DNA of 12,827 bases, from positions 1-12,827 of the forward strand of contig CAMWQY010000044.1 of the NCBI GenBank assembly GCA_947176355.1, given 5' to 3'. Source of the stretch: an uncultured Porphyromonadaceae bacterium (GTDB lineage: Bacteria; Bacteroidota; Bacteroidia; Bacteroidales; Muribaculaceae). Under the pieces are notes generated by a model. The model made no database searches, was not told where the DNA came from, and worked only from the letters and a program-made list of their open reading frames with translations. The number at the start of each line of letters is the position of its first letter. Position 1 is the stretch's first letter. This document shows, one piece after another, positions 6,161-12,827 of the stretch. The position numbers and the translations under genes are program-made.

Positions 6161-7477
6161 TTAGAGAGTAGTTGCTTCCAGCGTCTCAATGTCTCGAAAC
6201 CCTGACAGGAAAGCGGGAGAGATGGTATTATATACTGATGGAGAAGCCTTGGCACGGACACGAAGGTAATTGTCAGTATGTCCATACATGACTCCTTCAT
6301 CCTCGGCATCAGGATGTTCCCAAAGCACCGGACGGGAAGTGCCGATGAAAAGGCGAGAAAAGGCACGGAGTTTTTCATCACTGAGTTTGGTGAGCATTGC
6401 CACTCTCTTGTGCTTATCTTCCTGCTTCACTTGATGGGAAATGGCAAGAGCTTTCGTCCCGGGGCGTTCGGAATACGGGAATACATGGAAGCGACTCACC
6501 GGAAGCGACTCGGAATAACTGAAGCTCCTTTCCCACTCCTCTTCAGTCTCGCCCCTTGCTCCGGCGATGATATCGACACCAATGAAAGCATCCGGCATAA
6601 GGTCTCTGATCATTACAATCCTATCTGTGAATAGATCAGTACGGTAGCGACGATTCATCAGGCGAAGCACTTCATCCGACCCAGACTGCAACGGGATATG
6701 GAAACTTGGCATGAATGCGCGACTCTCATCAGCAATCCAACGCACGATCTCCTCAGTCAGCAGATTTGGTTCGATACTTGAGATTCTATATCTCTCAATG
6801 CCTTTAACTGCGTCAAGACGTTTCAGAAGCTCGAGAAAACCTTCCCCGGTATCTTTACCGAAACATCCGACGTTGACGCCGGTCAGTACTATTTCTTTTC
6901 CTCCAGCCTCAGCAGCCTGCTCAGCCTCAGCCACAAGATCGGCAATACGCCCTGATCGGCTACGTCCACGAGCAAAAGGGATAGTGCAATAAGTGCAAAA
7001 ATAGTCGCATCCGTCTTGCACTTTCAGCCAATAGCGCGTACGATCGCCTCGCTCGCAAGCCCCTCTGAATTCACGGATATCGATATAGTCATGCACAGCT
7101 ACACGGCTACGTCGGTCAGCCTCCCATTGCTCAAGGAATTCTGCGATACGGAGCTTTTCGTCATTGCCAAGCACAATATCAACACCCTCAATCGAAGACA
7201 CTTCTTGAGGCTTAAGCTGAGCATAGCATCCGGTGACCACAAGAGTAGCCTCGGGCCAACGGCTACGTAGCCGACGAATCAGAGAACGCCCTTTCTTGTC
7301 AGCCACTTCAGTGACAGAGCATGTATTGACCACCACAATGTCAGGAATCTCGTCAGGAAGAGCACGGACAATGCCCCTTCCGGAAAGCTGCATCCCTATT
7401 GCAGAAGTTTCTGAAAAATTCAGCTTACATCCCAGTGTATGGTAAGAAGCTTTTAATATGTTACTGCCGTCAGTCAT
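6161..7477 (-). CDS. mtaB: tRNA t6A37 methylthiotransferase MtaB (radical SAM)
   Basis: MtaB converts N6-threonylcarbamoyladenosine at position 37 of ANN-decoding tRNAs into its 2-methylthio form, using two iron-sulphur clusters. The 438-residue protein has all three domains. The N-terminal cluster cysteines are C17 (LGCKLN), C53 (NTCSV) and C84 (TGCYAQL). The radical SAM CxxxCxxC is C157, C161 and C164 in DGCDYFCTYC, followed by IPFARGRSRS. The C-terminal part from about residue 375 fits a TRAM domain. The short LGCKLN start and the overall length separate MtaB from MiaB and RimO. The ATG at 7477 lies 6 bases after the stop of the metallo-hydrolase gene, consistent with a shared transcript. 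Confidence 0.94.
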   Translation of the reverse strand: MTDGSNILKASYHTLGCKLNFSETSAIGMQLSGRGIVRALPDEIPDIVVVNTCSVTEVADKKGRSLIRRLRSRWPEATLVVTGCYAQLKPQEVSSIEGVDIVLGNDEKLRIAEFLEQWEADRRSRVAVHDYIDIREFRGACERGDRTRYWLKVQDGCDYFCTYCTIPFARGRSRSGRIADLVAEAEQAAEAGGKEIVLTGVNVGCFGKDTGEGFLELLKRLDAVKGIERYRISSIEPNLLTEEIVRWIADESRAFMPSFHIPLQSGSDEVLRLMNRRYRTDLFTDRIVMIRDLMPDAFIGVDIIAGARGETEEEWERSFSYSESLPVSRFHVFPYSERPGTKALAISHQVKQEDKHKRVAMLTKLSDEKLRAFSRLFIGTSRPVLWEHPDAEDEGVMYGHTDNYLRVRAKASPSVYNTISPAFLSGFRDIETLEATTL

Positions 7478-7483
7478 ATCAAT

Positions 7484-8428
7484 TTATTTTCTAAATACGA
7501 ACCATCTCGTCATATCGAAACGAGGAAGAGCTGCCAATTGCACATTAGCTTTCTGATCATCTAAAGTCTCCGTCGCATTTCCGATCTTAAGCCCTTTTCT
7601 TTCCAAAGCTTCCCTTACTGTGCGCAAAGCGATCTGCGGAGTGTTGTTGTCTTGCGAGAGATGACAGAGAAATATATGATTCAAGCCGGGATTGATTATC
7701 TCTGAAAGGAAAGACGCGGTCTGGACATTGTCGAGATGACCCGATCCGCTGGCAATACGTGCTTTCAGATATTCCGGATAGCGCCCCATTCTTAGCATGT
7801 GGGCGTCGTAGTTGGCTTCAATCACAAGATATGTGGCTTGGCTCATATAGTAGCGTGCCCTTTCTGTCACTTCACCAAGGTCGGTGGCGATTACAAACCG
7901 ACGGGAATCGAATTCAATCGAAAAGCCCATATTGTCAGTGCCATCGTGCGGAACATCGAAAGCCGTAATCTCAAAATCAAGAACCTTAAATGGGATTTCC
8001 TTGAATATTGGAATATGGTATTCCTTTATCCTTCTTGATATTGAATGCCTGCGAAGCATTCCATTGAGAACTCTGTTGGTGCAGAATAGCTTCAGATGAC
8101 GGTTGTTGCGCAGCAATGCATATACGTATTTGACATGGTCGGAATGGTCATGTGTAAGCAAGACTCCTTTTACATGACTCATGTTGACACCATTGGCAGA
8201 AAGTCCACGTTCAATATCTTCAGCACGAATTCCCACATCTATAAGCAGCCCCCCTTCACGCGAACCTACATACGAACAATTGCCACTTGACCCGCTTCCA
8301 AAAGAACAGAAATACAATGGTCTGGGAGTGGATGCAGGTATCTTCTCCACCGCGCCTTTATTATATGGATTGCCCCACTCCTCAAAAGGAAGTTCCGGGT
8401 GATCTTCAAAATATATCTTCTTGCTCAT
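7484..8428 (-). CDS. MBL-fold metallo-hydrolase, YycJ/WalJ-like
   Basis: The 314-residue protein belongs to the metallo-beta-lactamase fold. The core begins at about residue 38 with YFCSFGSGSSGNCSY, the usual start of YycJ/WalJ proteins. The metal motif HDHSDH is at 93-98, with H161 (VPHDG), D183 (ATDLGEV), H231 (SGHLDN) and H256 (FLCHLS) as further likely ligands. Members are thought to be nucleases or to act in DNA repair or cell wall control; the substrate here is unknown. The roughly 37 residues before the core (MSKKIYFEDHPELPFEEWGN and onward) are an extension beyond the core family. That start is supported because the ATG at 8428 overlaps the stop of the upstream methyltransferase gene by 4 bases (ATGA), a coupling arrangement. 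Confidence 0.9.
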   Translation of the reverse strand: MSKKIYFEDHPELPFEEWGNPYNKGAVEKIPASTPRPLYFCSFGSGSSGNCSYVGSREGGLLIDVGIRAEDIERGLSANGVNMSHVKGVLLTHDHSDHVKYVYALLRNNRHLKLFCTNRVLNGMLRRHSISRRIKEYHIPIFKEIPFKVLDFEITAFDVPHDGTDNMGFSIEFDSRRFVIATDLGEVTERARYYMSQATYLVIEANYDAHMLRMGRYPEYLKARIASGSGHLDNVQTASFLSEIINPGLNHIFLCHLSQDNNTPQIALRTVREALERKGLKIGNATETLDDQKANVQLAALPRFDMTRWFVFRK

Positions 8429-9177
8429 TTCATCTCATACCTACGGCGATCGTCACCTTTAGCACCGGCATAGAGGAGGAAGATAGCCGGACGTTTGTCA
8501 AAGTCATATTTTCTTTTGCGCCATGCCCGGGCAGTAGCAACTGACACTTCCTCCTTTTCAGGATCAGTGATGTCGCAAGCCACACAAAGCATAGTGGAGG
8601 GCGAGAGAGCTTCGGAGAGCAGAGAGACCATACGATTATTACGGTAAGGAGTCTCTATGAAAATCTGGGTCATTTGCCGGGATGCAGATTCCGACTCAAG
8701 GCGTTTAAGTGCCTTCCGACGCTCAGCAACGTCGATGGGTAGATAACCATGGAAGGCAAAACCTTGTCCATTGAAACCGGATGCCATGAGCGACATCAGT
8801 ATGGAACTGGGACCCACAAGCGGAATCACCTTTAGCCCCTCCCTTTGCGCGATTTCTACCGGATAGCTACCCGGATCTGCCACCGCGGGGCACCCGGCCT
8901 CACTCATGACACCGATTGGATTGCCACGACGCAGCGGCTCCAGCATTGCGCTGACACCTTCCGGACTCGTATGGCGATCAAGCACATCAAAAGTGCAGTC
9001 AGCGATCGGAAACGCCGGATCAATATGGCGAAGGTAGCGTCGTGCCGTGCGAACATTCTCCACAATGAAATGGCGTAACTGACCTACTATTTCCAAATTT
9101 CCAGCCGGAATCACGTCAGATACGGGGGCTCCGCTGATGGGTACGGGGACAAGATAAAGGGCAGATTGAATTTTCAT
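8425..9177 (-). CDS. SAM-dependent methyltransferase of the tetrapyrrole methylase fold, RsmI-related
   Basis: The 250-residue protein has the tetrapyrrole (corrin/porphyrin) methylase fold used by RsmI, which 2'-O-methylates C1402 of 16S rRNA. Key segments are ALYLVPVPI at the N-terminus, RHFIVENVRTARRYLR (about 35-50), GVMSEAGCPAVADPG (about 89-103), VIPLVGPSSILMSLMASG (about 117-134) with the SAM-binding GPSS, and FIETPYRNNRM in the C-terminal half. This matches a Bacteroidota subgroup shorter than classical RsmI (about 280) and with a different N-terminus, so the rRNA target is likely but not shown. It is the first gene of the leftward unit. A -7 element ends only 4 bases before its ATG, implying almost no leader. 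Its last codon and stop overlap the next gene's start. Confidence 0.88.
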   Translation of the reverse strand: MKIQSALYLVPVPISGAPVSDVIPAGNLEIVGQLRHFIVENVRTARRYLRHIDPAFPIADCTFDVLDRHTSPEGVSAMLEPLRRGNPIGVMSEAGCPAVADPGSYPVEIAQREGLKVIPLVGPSSILMSLMASGFNGQGFAFHGYLPIDVAERRKALKRLESESASRQMTQIFIETPYRNNRMVSLLSEALSPSTMLCVACDITDPEKEEVSVATARAWRKRKYDFDKRPAIFLLYAGAKGDDRRRYEMK

Positions 9178-9181
9178 ACTA

Positions 9182-9189
9182 CAAAATTA
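9182..9189 (-). promoter_or_regulatory. -7 promoter element for the leftward methyltransferase-surE unit
   Basis: TAATTTTG on the minus strand (9189-9182) fits TAnnTTTG exactly, 4 bases before the ATG at 9177. The expected -33 zone (about 9209-9213) reads TTAGC, a weak match that lies inside the opposing -7 element. Confidence 0.6.
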
Positions 9190-9210
9190 ACAAAATTCCT
9201 CGTTTTTTGC

Positions 9211-9218
9211 TAATTTTG
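9211..9218 (+). promoter_or_regulatory. -7 promoter element for the rightward methyltransferase-lolD unit
   Basis: TAATTTTG at 9211-9218 fits TAnnTTTG exactly. Seven bases separate it from the ATG at 9226, so the transcript would be leaderless or nearly so. The -33 zone (about 9187-9191, TTAAC) overlaps the opposing promoter's -7 element. Confidence 0.6.
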
Positions 9219-9225
9219 CAGTGAA

Positions 9226-10611
9226 ATGATTGAAGATAATTTTTTACCGGAGGGTTTTAGCGCCCTCATGAAGGCTGAAATCGGTGAAAACCGTGCCGAA
9301 ATCCTACTTTCCGCACTTTGTGGGGAGCCGGAAACTGCCTTGCGTGTCAACAAGCGCAAGCCTATTGAAATGCCTCTATATCCGGATATGTCGCAAGTGC
9401 CTTGGTGCGAATCGGGATATTATCTTTCTGAGCGACCCTCCTTCACTCAGAATCCTCTGCTGCATGCCGGGGCATTTTATGTCCAGGATGCTTCGTCGAT
9501 GATATATGAGACAATTGTCAGAGGATTAGTTTCTGACTCGCCGGTAGAAGTCTGTGATCTCTGCGCCGCGCCAGGGGGCAAAACGACTGCCATACTGAAT
9601 GCTCTTCCCGATGGAAGCGTCATGCTCGCCAATGAGTTTTCCTCTTCAAGAGCCAATATCTTGAAAGAAAACCTTTGTAAATATGGTTATCCCAATGTCA
9701 TTGTCACAAATACAGACACATCCCGATTGGCTGAGCTTAAGAAAAGATTTGACATAATAGCGATTGATGCCCCATGTTCCGGTGAGGGCATGATGCGCAA
9801 GGAAGAAGCGGCAAGAAGCCAATGGAGTGAAGGCCTGATAAAACAATGCGCAGCACTTCAACGGGAAATCATTGCAAACGGAGTCGAAATGCTCCAACCC
9901 GGAGGCTACCTTATATATTCGACTTGCACTTTCAATACTTCTGAAGATGAAGACAATGCCGCTTGGATAGCAGAAACTTTCGAACTTGAACCGGTGAATA
10001 CAAATCTTGCAGGACACTACGGTATCCAAGGAGAGACCAAAGGGTCAATTCCTTGCCTTAGGTTTATGCCCGGATTTACACGCGGGGAAGGACTGTTTGT
10101 AGCAGTATTTCGTAAGCCTTGTGTAGTATTGGGAGAATCTGTTCGTCTCAAAGGAAAGAAGAAAGGGAATAAGGGGAGTGAGAAAATTGATAAAAGACAT
10201 ATAGACACTGCCCGGTCGTGGGTGGACGGAGACTTTGAAACCATCATCCACAACGGGCATATACTCGCGCTTTCACCTGCCACTGCATCTTTACTTGAAT
10301 CCATTCCTAAAGGAGTTAGAGTAATGTCAGCAGGAGTAGAAGTTGGGGAAATAAAGGGGAAAGACCTAATTCCCGCCCACGAACTTGCCATGTCGACAGC
10401 GTTGGCAAATCCTTTTCCGAAGATTGAGCTTTCCCTTGATGCTGCGCTACGATATTTATCAAGAGATACTATAATGCTGCCTGAAGGAACTCCAAAAGGA
10501 TATTTGACTGTGACATACCAAGGCTTTGCATTGGGATTCTTGAAAAATTTAGGCAATAGGAGCAATAATCTTTATCCATCCGAGTATCGAATCAGGAATT
10601 TAAAATCTTAA
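9226..10611 (+). CDS. rRNA cytosine-C5 methyltransferase, RsmF/NOL1-NOP2-Sun family
   Basis: The 461-residue protein is a SAM-dependent RNA m5C methyltransferase. The N-terminal third carries the RNA-binding region (ALRVNKRKP at about 38-46; HAGAFYVQDASSMI at 80-93). CAAPGGKT (113-120) is the SAM-binding loop. The two catalytic cysteines are C184 in DAPCSGEGMMRKEE and C234 in YSTCTFNTSEDE, with C234 as the attacking residue by family rule. A lysine-rich linker (about 309-326) leads into a C-terminal domain typical of RsmF-like proteins, which end in a PUA-like fold; HELAMSTALA and LPEGTPKGYLTVTYQGFALGF lie there. RsmF methylates C1407 of 16S rRNA, but the exact site here is not proven. It is the first gene of the rightward unit, with lolD 33 bases downstream. 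Confidence 0.92.
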   Translation: MIEDNFLPEGFSALMKAEIGENRAEILLSALCGEPETALRVNKRKPIEMPLYPDMSQVPWCESGYYLSERPSFTQNPLLHAGAFYVQDASSMIYETIVRGLVSDSPVEVCDLCAAPGGKTTAILNALPDGSVMLANEFSSSRANILKENLCKYGYPNVIVTNTDTSRLAELKKRFDIIAIDAPCSGEGMMRKEEAARSQWSEGLIKQCAALQREIIANGVEMLQPGGYLIYSTCTFNTSEDEDNAAWIAETFELEPVNTNLAGHYGIQGETKGSIPCLRFMPGFTRGEGLFVAVFRKPCVVLGESVRLKGKKKGNKGSEKIDKRHIDTARSWVDGDFETIIHNGHILALSPATASLLESIPKGVRVMSAGVEVGEIKGKDLIPAHELAMSTALANPFPKIELSLDAALRYLSRDTIMLPEGTPKGYLTVTYQGFALGFLKNLGNRSNNLYPSEYRIRNLKS

Positions 10612-10644
10612 AATGATATTTTTAAATTACAAATACGTCAAGAT

Positions 10645-11424
10645 ATGCTGGATATTAAGAATATACATAAGTCATTTGGAAATTTGGAAGTGCTGAAGGG
10701 GATTTCTCTATCTATCGGGAAGGGAGAGATAGCAGCTATTGTAGGCCCGTCAGGAGCCGGGAAGACGACACTTCTTCAAATTGCGGGAACTCTTGAAAAG
10801 CCGGACAGCGGTTCCGTGCTATTCAATGGCACAGAACTCATCGGAATGAAAGATAAGAAGCTTTCCGCATTTAGAAATACGAATATGGGATTCGTATTCC
10901 AGTTCCATCAGCTTCTTCCGGAATTTACTGCTCAAGAGAATGTTGCCCTTCCTGCCTTGATAGCCGGGACATCTAAAAAGAAGGCTATGGAAAAGGCAGC
11001 TGATCTGCTGACCCAGTTAGGATTGGGCGAACGCATTCACCATAAGCCGGCAGAAATGAGCGGAGGAGAACGCCAGCGGACAGCAATAGCGAGAGCTCTT
11101 ATAAATGATCCGGAAATTATCTTTGCTGATGAACCAACCGGGAGTCTCGACTCTGCCAACAGACAAGAGATTCAGGACATATTCGTCGACCTTCGCGACC
11201 GACTTGGGCAGACCGTAGTCATGGTGACTCACGACTCTTCGCTTGCAGCCATCGCCGACAGAGTAATAGAAATGGCTGACGGCAAAGTCCTGCCACCAGC
11301 CATAGAAGTTGAACTTGAAGTCACAGATTGTCCTGAAGAAGAATCACTCCCTATAGTAAACCCTCTTGACGCGGGGAGAGACGGAAGTGAGGATCTCGTA
11401 GGGGATAGTGTCCAACAGGTCTGA
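10645..11424 (+). CDS. ABC transporter ATP-binding protein, LolD-like, with atypical C-terminal tail
   Basis: This is the ATPase of a MacB/LolD-type system; LolD powers release of outer-membrane lipoproteins through the LolCE permease. All ABC motifs are present: Walker [10 protein letters not shown] (34-42), Q-loop Q86 in [10 protein letters not shown], signature MSGGERQR (138-145), Walker [13 protein letters not shown] (158-169) and H-loop H196 in [24 protein letters not shown] is characteristic of LolD. The family usually ends near the MADGK region (about residue 216, roughly 220 aa in total), but this frame runs on for some 43 residues, acidic and lacking recognisable fold ([12 protein letters not shown] and onward). 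Residues from about 234 are antisense to the end of the alanine racemase gene. No permease gene is adjacent, so the exact partner is unproven. FtsE is an alternative but the sequence looks more like LolD. Confidence 0.88.
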   Translation: MLDIKNIHKSFGNLEVLKGISLSIGKGEIAAIVGPSGAGKTTLLQIAGTLEKPDSGSVLFNGTELIGMKDKKLSAFRNTNMGFVFQFHQLLPEFTAQENVALPALIAGTSKKKAMEKAADLLTQLGLGERIHHKPAEMSGGERQRTAIARALINDPEIIFADEPTGSLDSANRQEIQDIFVDLRDRLGQTVVMVTHDSSLAAIADRVIEMADGKVLPPAIEVELEVTDCPEEESLPIVNPLDAGRDGSEDLVGDSVQQV

Positions 11425-12827
11425 AAGACGGTCGACAGATGCAGAAGGCCCAAATATTTCCACTACATCTCCTTCTTTACAATCAATGCCTGTCACGTCA
11501 ATCATACAAGCATCCATGCAAATATTTCCAACGGTAGGGGCATCCTTACCGTTGACTTTTACTGTTATGTTTCCTCTACCGAAATGACGGTTCATGCCGT
11601 CAGCATATCCAATCGGAATAGTTGCTATTCGCGAATCACGCTCCAGAATAGAGCGACGTGCGTAGCCTATACTCTCTCCTTTCTTCCATTCTCGAATTGC
11701 AATTATGACAGTACGGAGAGTGCTTACCACCGACAGTGGAGACTCCACTTCAGGAGGAAGCGTATTGACGCCGTAAAGACCAATTCCAAGACGAGCCATA
11801 TCGTAATGATATTCCGGGAATCGCAAGATTCCCGCAGAGTTTAGCACATGGCGCAAGAATGGTCTGGGCGATTCCTGAAGCATATAATTGGTAAAGCTAT
11901 CAAATCGCTGAAGCTGGAGATGTGTATAATCGTCCATATCCAGACAATCGGCAGTGGCGAGATGGCTGAATGCGGATGCAATCCTTACGGAATCTGTGGA
12001 GTTAAGAATCCTCATTACTTCGGGGAGTTCATCCTCTACAAAACCCATGCGATGCATTCCGGTGTCGAGTTTTATATGGACCGGATAGTCTTTCACTCCA
12101 TATTTCTCCGCCTCCTTCACCACGTCGAGAAGCATCGGCATGGAGAAGACCTCCGGCTCAAGGCGGTTGGCAAACATCTGGCGATAGTTGACCACCTTCG
12201 GGTTCATCACCATTACCGGCATAGTAATCCCGCGGCGACGAAGATCGATACCCTCGTCAAGAACTGCCACAGCAAGATAAGACGCACCACAATCCTGCAA
12301 AGTCTTGGCTATCTCATAACTTCCGGCTCCATATCCGGATGCTTTCACCATAGCCACCAGCCCTGTACCGGCAGGCAATTTGGATCGGAAATAATTGTAA
12401 TTCCTGACCACAGCATCCAGATTCACTTCAAGTACAGTCTCATGGGTGCGCGCCTCCAAAAGTTGGGCAATTCTTCCGAATTCAAACTCAGGAGCACCTT
12501 TCAGCAGAATAGTCTCATTGCAGAAATCAGATGTGCTTAAACTTGCAAGCAGATCATCGGTGGTATCGAAGAATACTGAGTCTTCTACTACCGAAGCAAG
12601 TGTTTCAGCCCCCTTTCTGAGTCCTTTTCCAACACCAATAAGTCTTTTCACTCCCGACATCTTCAGCATCTTTGCCATAGAAGCGATGGCATCTTCTGAA
12701 GAATCAGCCTCATGAAGAAGGTCGCTGACTATCAGAGTTTCCTTGCTTCCGGGAGCAAGGCGGCGCTTCATAAAGTCAAGTGCAGGTGCAAGCGACGATT
12801 GATCGGAAGTATATGAATCGTGTATCA
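11344..12827 (-). CDS. Bifunctional MurF ligase / alanine racemase fusion (5' end beyond window)
   Basis: The minus-strand frame is open from the right edge to a TGA at 11344, giving 493 whole codons. The ATG at 12771 is internal, because upstream codons continue in frame with the MurF-like [17 protein letters not shown]. The first 125 or so residues in the window are the end of a MurF domain ([29 protein letters not shown]), which adds D-Ala-D-Ala to UDP-MurNAc-tripeptide. The racemase domain follows at [16 protein letters not shown]. The PLP lysine is in [11 protein letters not shown] (codon about 12343-12345), the catalytic tyrosine is in PIGYADG, and [13 protein letters not shown] and the end [18 protein letters not shown] are canonical. 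Such fusions are known in Bacteroidota and couple D-alanine supply to its use. The missing N-terminus should hold the ATP-binding MurF core. It converges on lolD with an 81-base overlap. Confidence 0.95.
   Translation of the reverse strand, partial: IHDSYTSDQSSLAPALDFMKRRLAPGSKETLIVSDLLHEADSSEDAIASMAKMLKMSGVKRLIGVGKGLRKGAETLASVVEDSVFFDTTDDLLASLSTSDFCNETILLKGAPEFEFGRIAQLLEARTHETVLEVNLDAVVRNYNYFRSKLPAGTGLVAMVKASGYGAGSYEIAKTLQDCGASYLAVAVLDEGIDLRRRGITMPVMVMNPKVVNYRQMFANRLEPEVFSMPMLLDVVKEAEKYGVKDYPVHIKLDTGMHRMGFVEDELPEVMRILNSTDSVRIASAFSHLATADCLDMDDYTHLQLQRFDSFTNYMLQESPRPFLRHVLNSAGILRFPEYHYDMARLGIGLYGVNTLPPEVESPLSVVSTLRTVIIAIREWKKGESIGYARRSILERDSRIATIPIGYADGMNRHFGRGNITVKVNGKDAPTVGNICMDACMIDVTGIDCKEGDVVEIFGPSASVDRLSDLLDTIPYEILTSVSPRVKRVYYRE

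Larger units (their letters stand above)
9182..9218. repeat. Inverted repeat spanning the divergent promoter region
   Basis: Arms 9182-9195 and 9205-9218 are inverted copies that match at 13 of 14 positions, separated by 9 bases. Each arm contains one TAATTTTG element, pointing outward. The symmetry may simply reflect two similar promoters, or it may be an operator for a dimeric regulator. Confidence 0.6.

Noticed and set aside
10017..10565. Minus-strand open frame of 182 codons inside the RsmF-like gene
   Set aside because: It is antisense to the conserved C-terminal part of the methyltransferase, with a serine/proline-rich sequence typical of shadow frames.
10612..10644. Separate promoter for lolD in the 33-base gap
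   Set aside because: No TAnnTTTG element is present and the gap is too short to hold a full promoter, so co-transcription with the RsmF-like gene is simpler.
11848..12540. Plus-strand open frame of 230 codons inside the MurF-Alr gene
   Set aside because: It is antisense to a clearly conserved racemase, with no recognisable domain and a composition that mirrors the opposite strand.
12769..12771. ATG taken as the true start of the MurF-Alr fusion
   Set aside because: In-frame codons upstream to the window edge encode typical MurF sequence, so this is an internal methionine and the gene is cut by the edge.
1..12827. CRISPR arrays, insertion sequences, tRNA or rRNA genes, defence or toxin-antitoxin systems
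   Set aside because: No regularly spaced repeats, transposase motifs, tRNA-like cloverleaf or defence-type proteins were recognised; the protein genes are housekeeping families plus one protein of unknown function.

Overview
The window is ordinary chromosomal backbone of a Bacteroidota bacterium, almost certainly order Bacteroidales; the family may be Muribaculaceae, but that is an impression from sequence style and not a test. The support is the gene order ftsX, DUF3098, uppP, truB, queA, a MurF-alanine racemase fusion, a LolD-type ATPase, and several promoters with the TAnnTTTG -7 element typical of this phylum. No mobile element, CRISPR array, tRNA or rRNA was seen, and coding density is high.

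Layout. (1) Positions 1-3979, leftward: a promoter at 3949-3979 drives ftsX, a DUF3098 membrane protein, uppP, truB and queA (queA runs off the left edge). This unit joins envelope work (divisome FtsX, undecaprenyl phosphate recycling) to tRNA modification (pseudouridine 55, queuosine). (2) Positions 3980-4321: a gap of about 340 bases without a protein gene. It appears to hold a small RNA of about 170 nt on the minus strand, with its own -7 element and a strong intrinsic terminator; it is a candidate Bacteroidales 6S RNA. (3) Positions 4322-9177, leftward: an RsmI-like methyltransferase, a YycJ/WalJ-like metallo-hydrolase, mtaB, a family 2 glycosyltransferase and surE, tightly packed (4-base overlap, then gaps of 6, 39 and 57 bases). 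(4) Positions 9226-11424, rightward: an RsmF-like rRNA cytosine methyltransferase and the LolD-like ATPase, fired from a 48-base divergent promoter region. (5) Positions 11344-12827, leftward: the 3' part of the MurF-Alr fusion, converging on lolD with an 81-base antisense coding overlap.

Five of the eleven protein genes (queA, truB, mtaB, the RsmI-like gene, the RsmF-like gene) modify RNA, and four (ftsX, uppP, lolD, murF-alr) serve the cell envelope. The points most worth a second look are the unannotated small RNA, the lolD/alr 3' overlap with its family-atypical C-terminal tail, and the mirror-image divergent promoters with almost no leader. I do not see a convincing new multi-gene system here.
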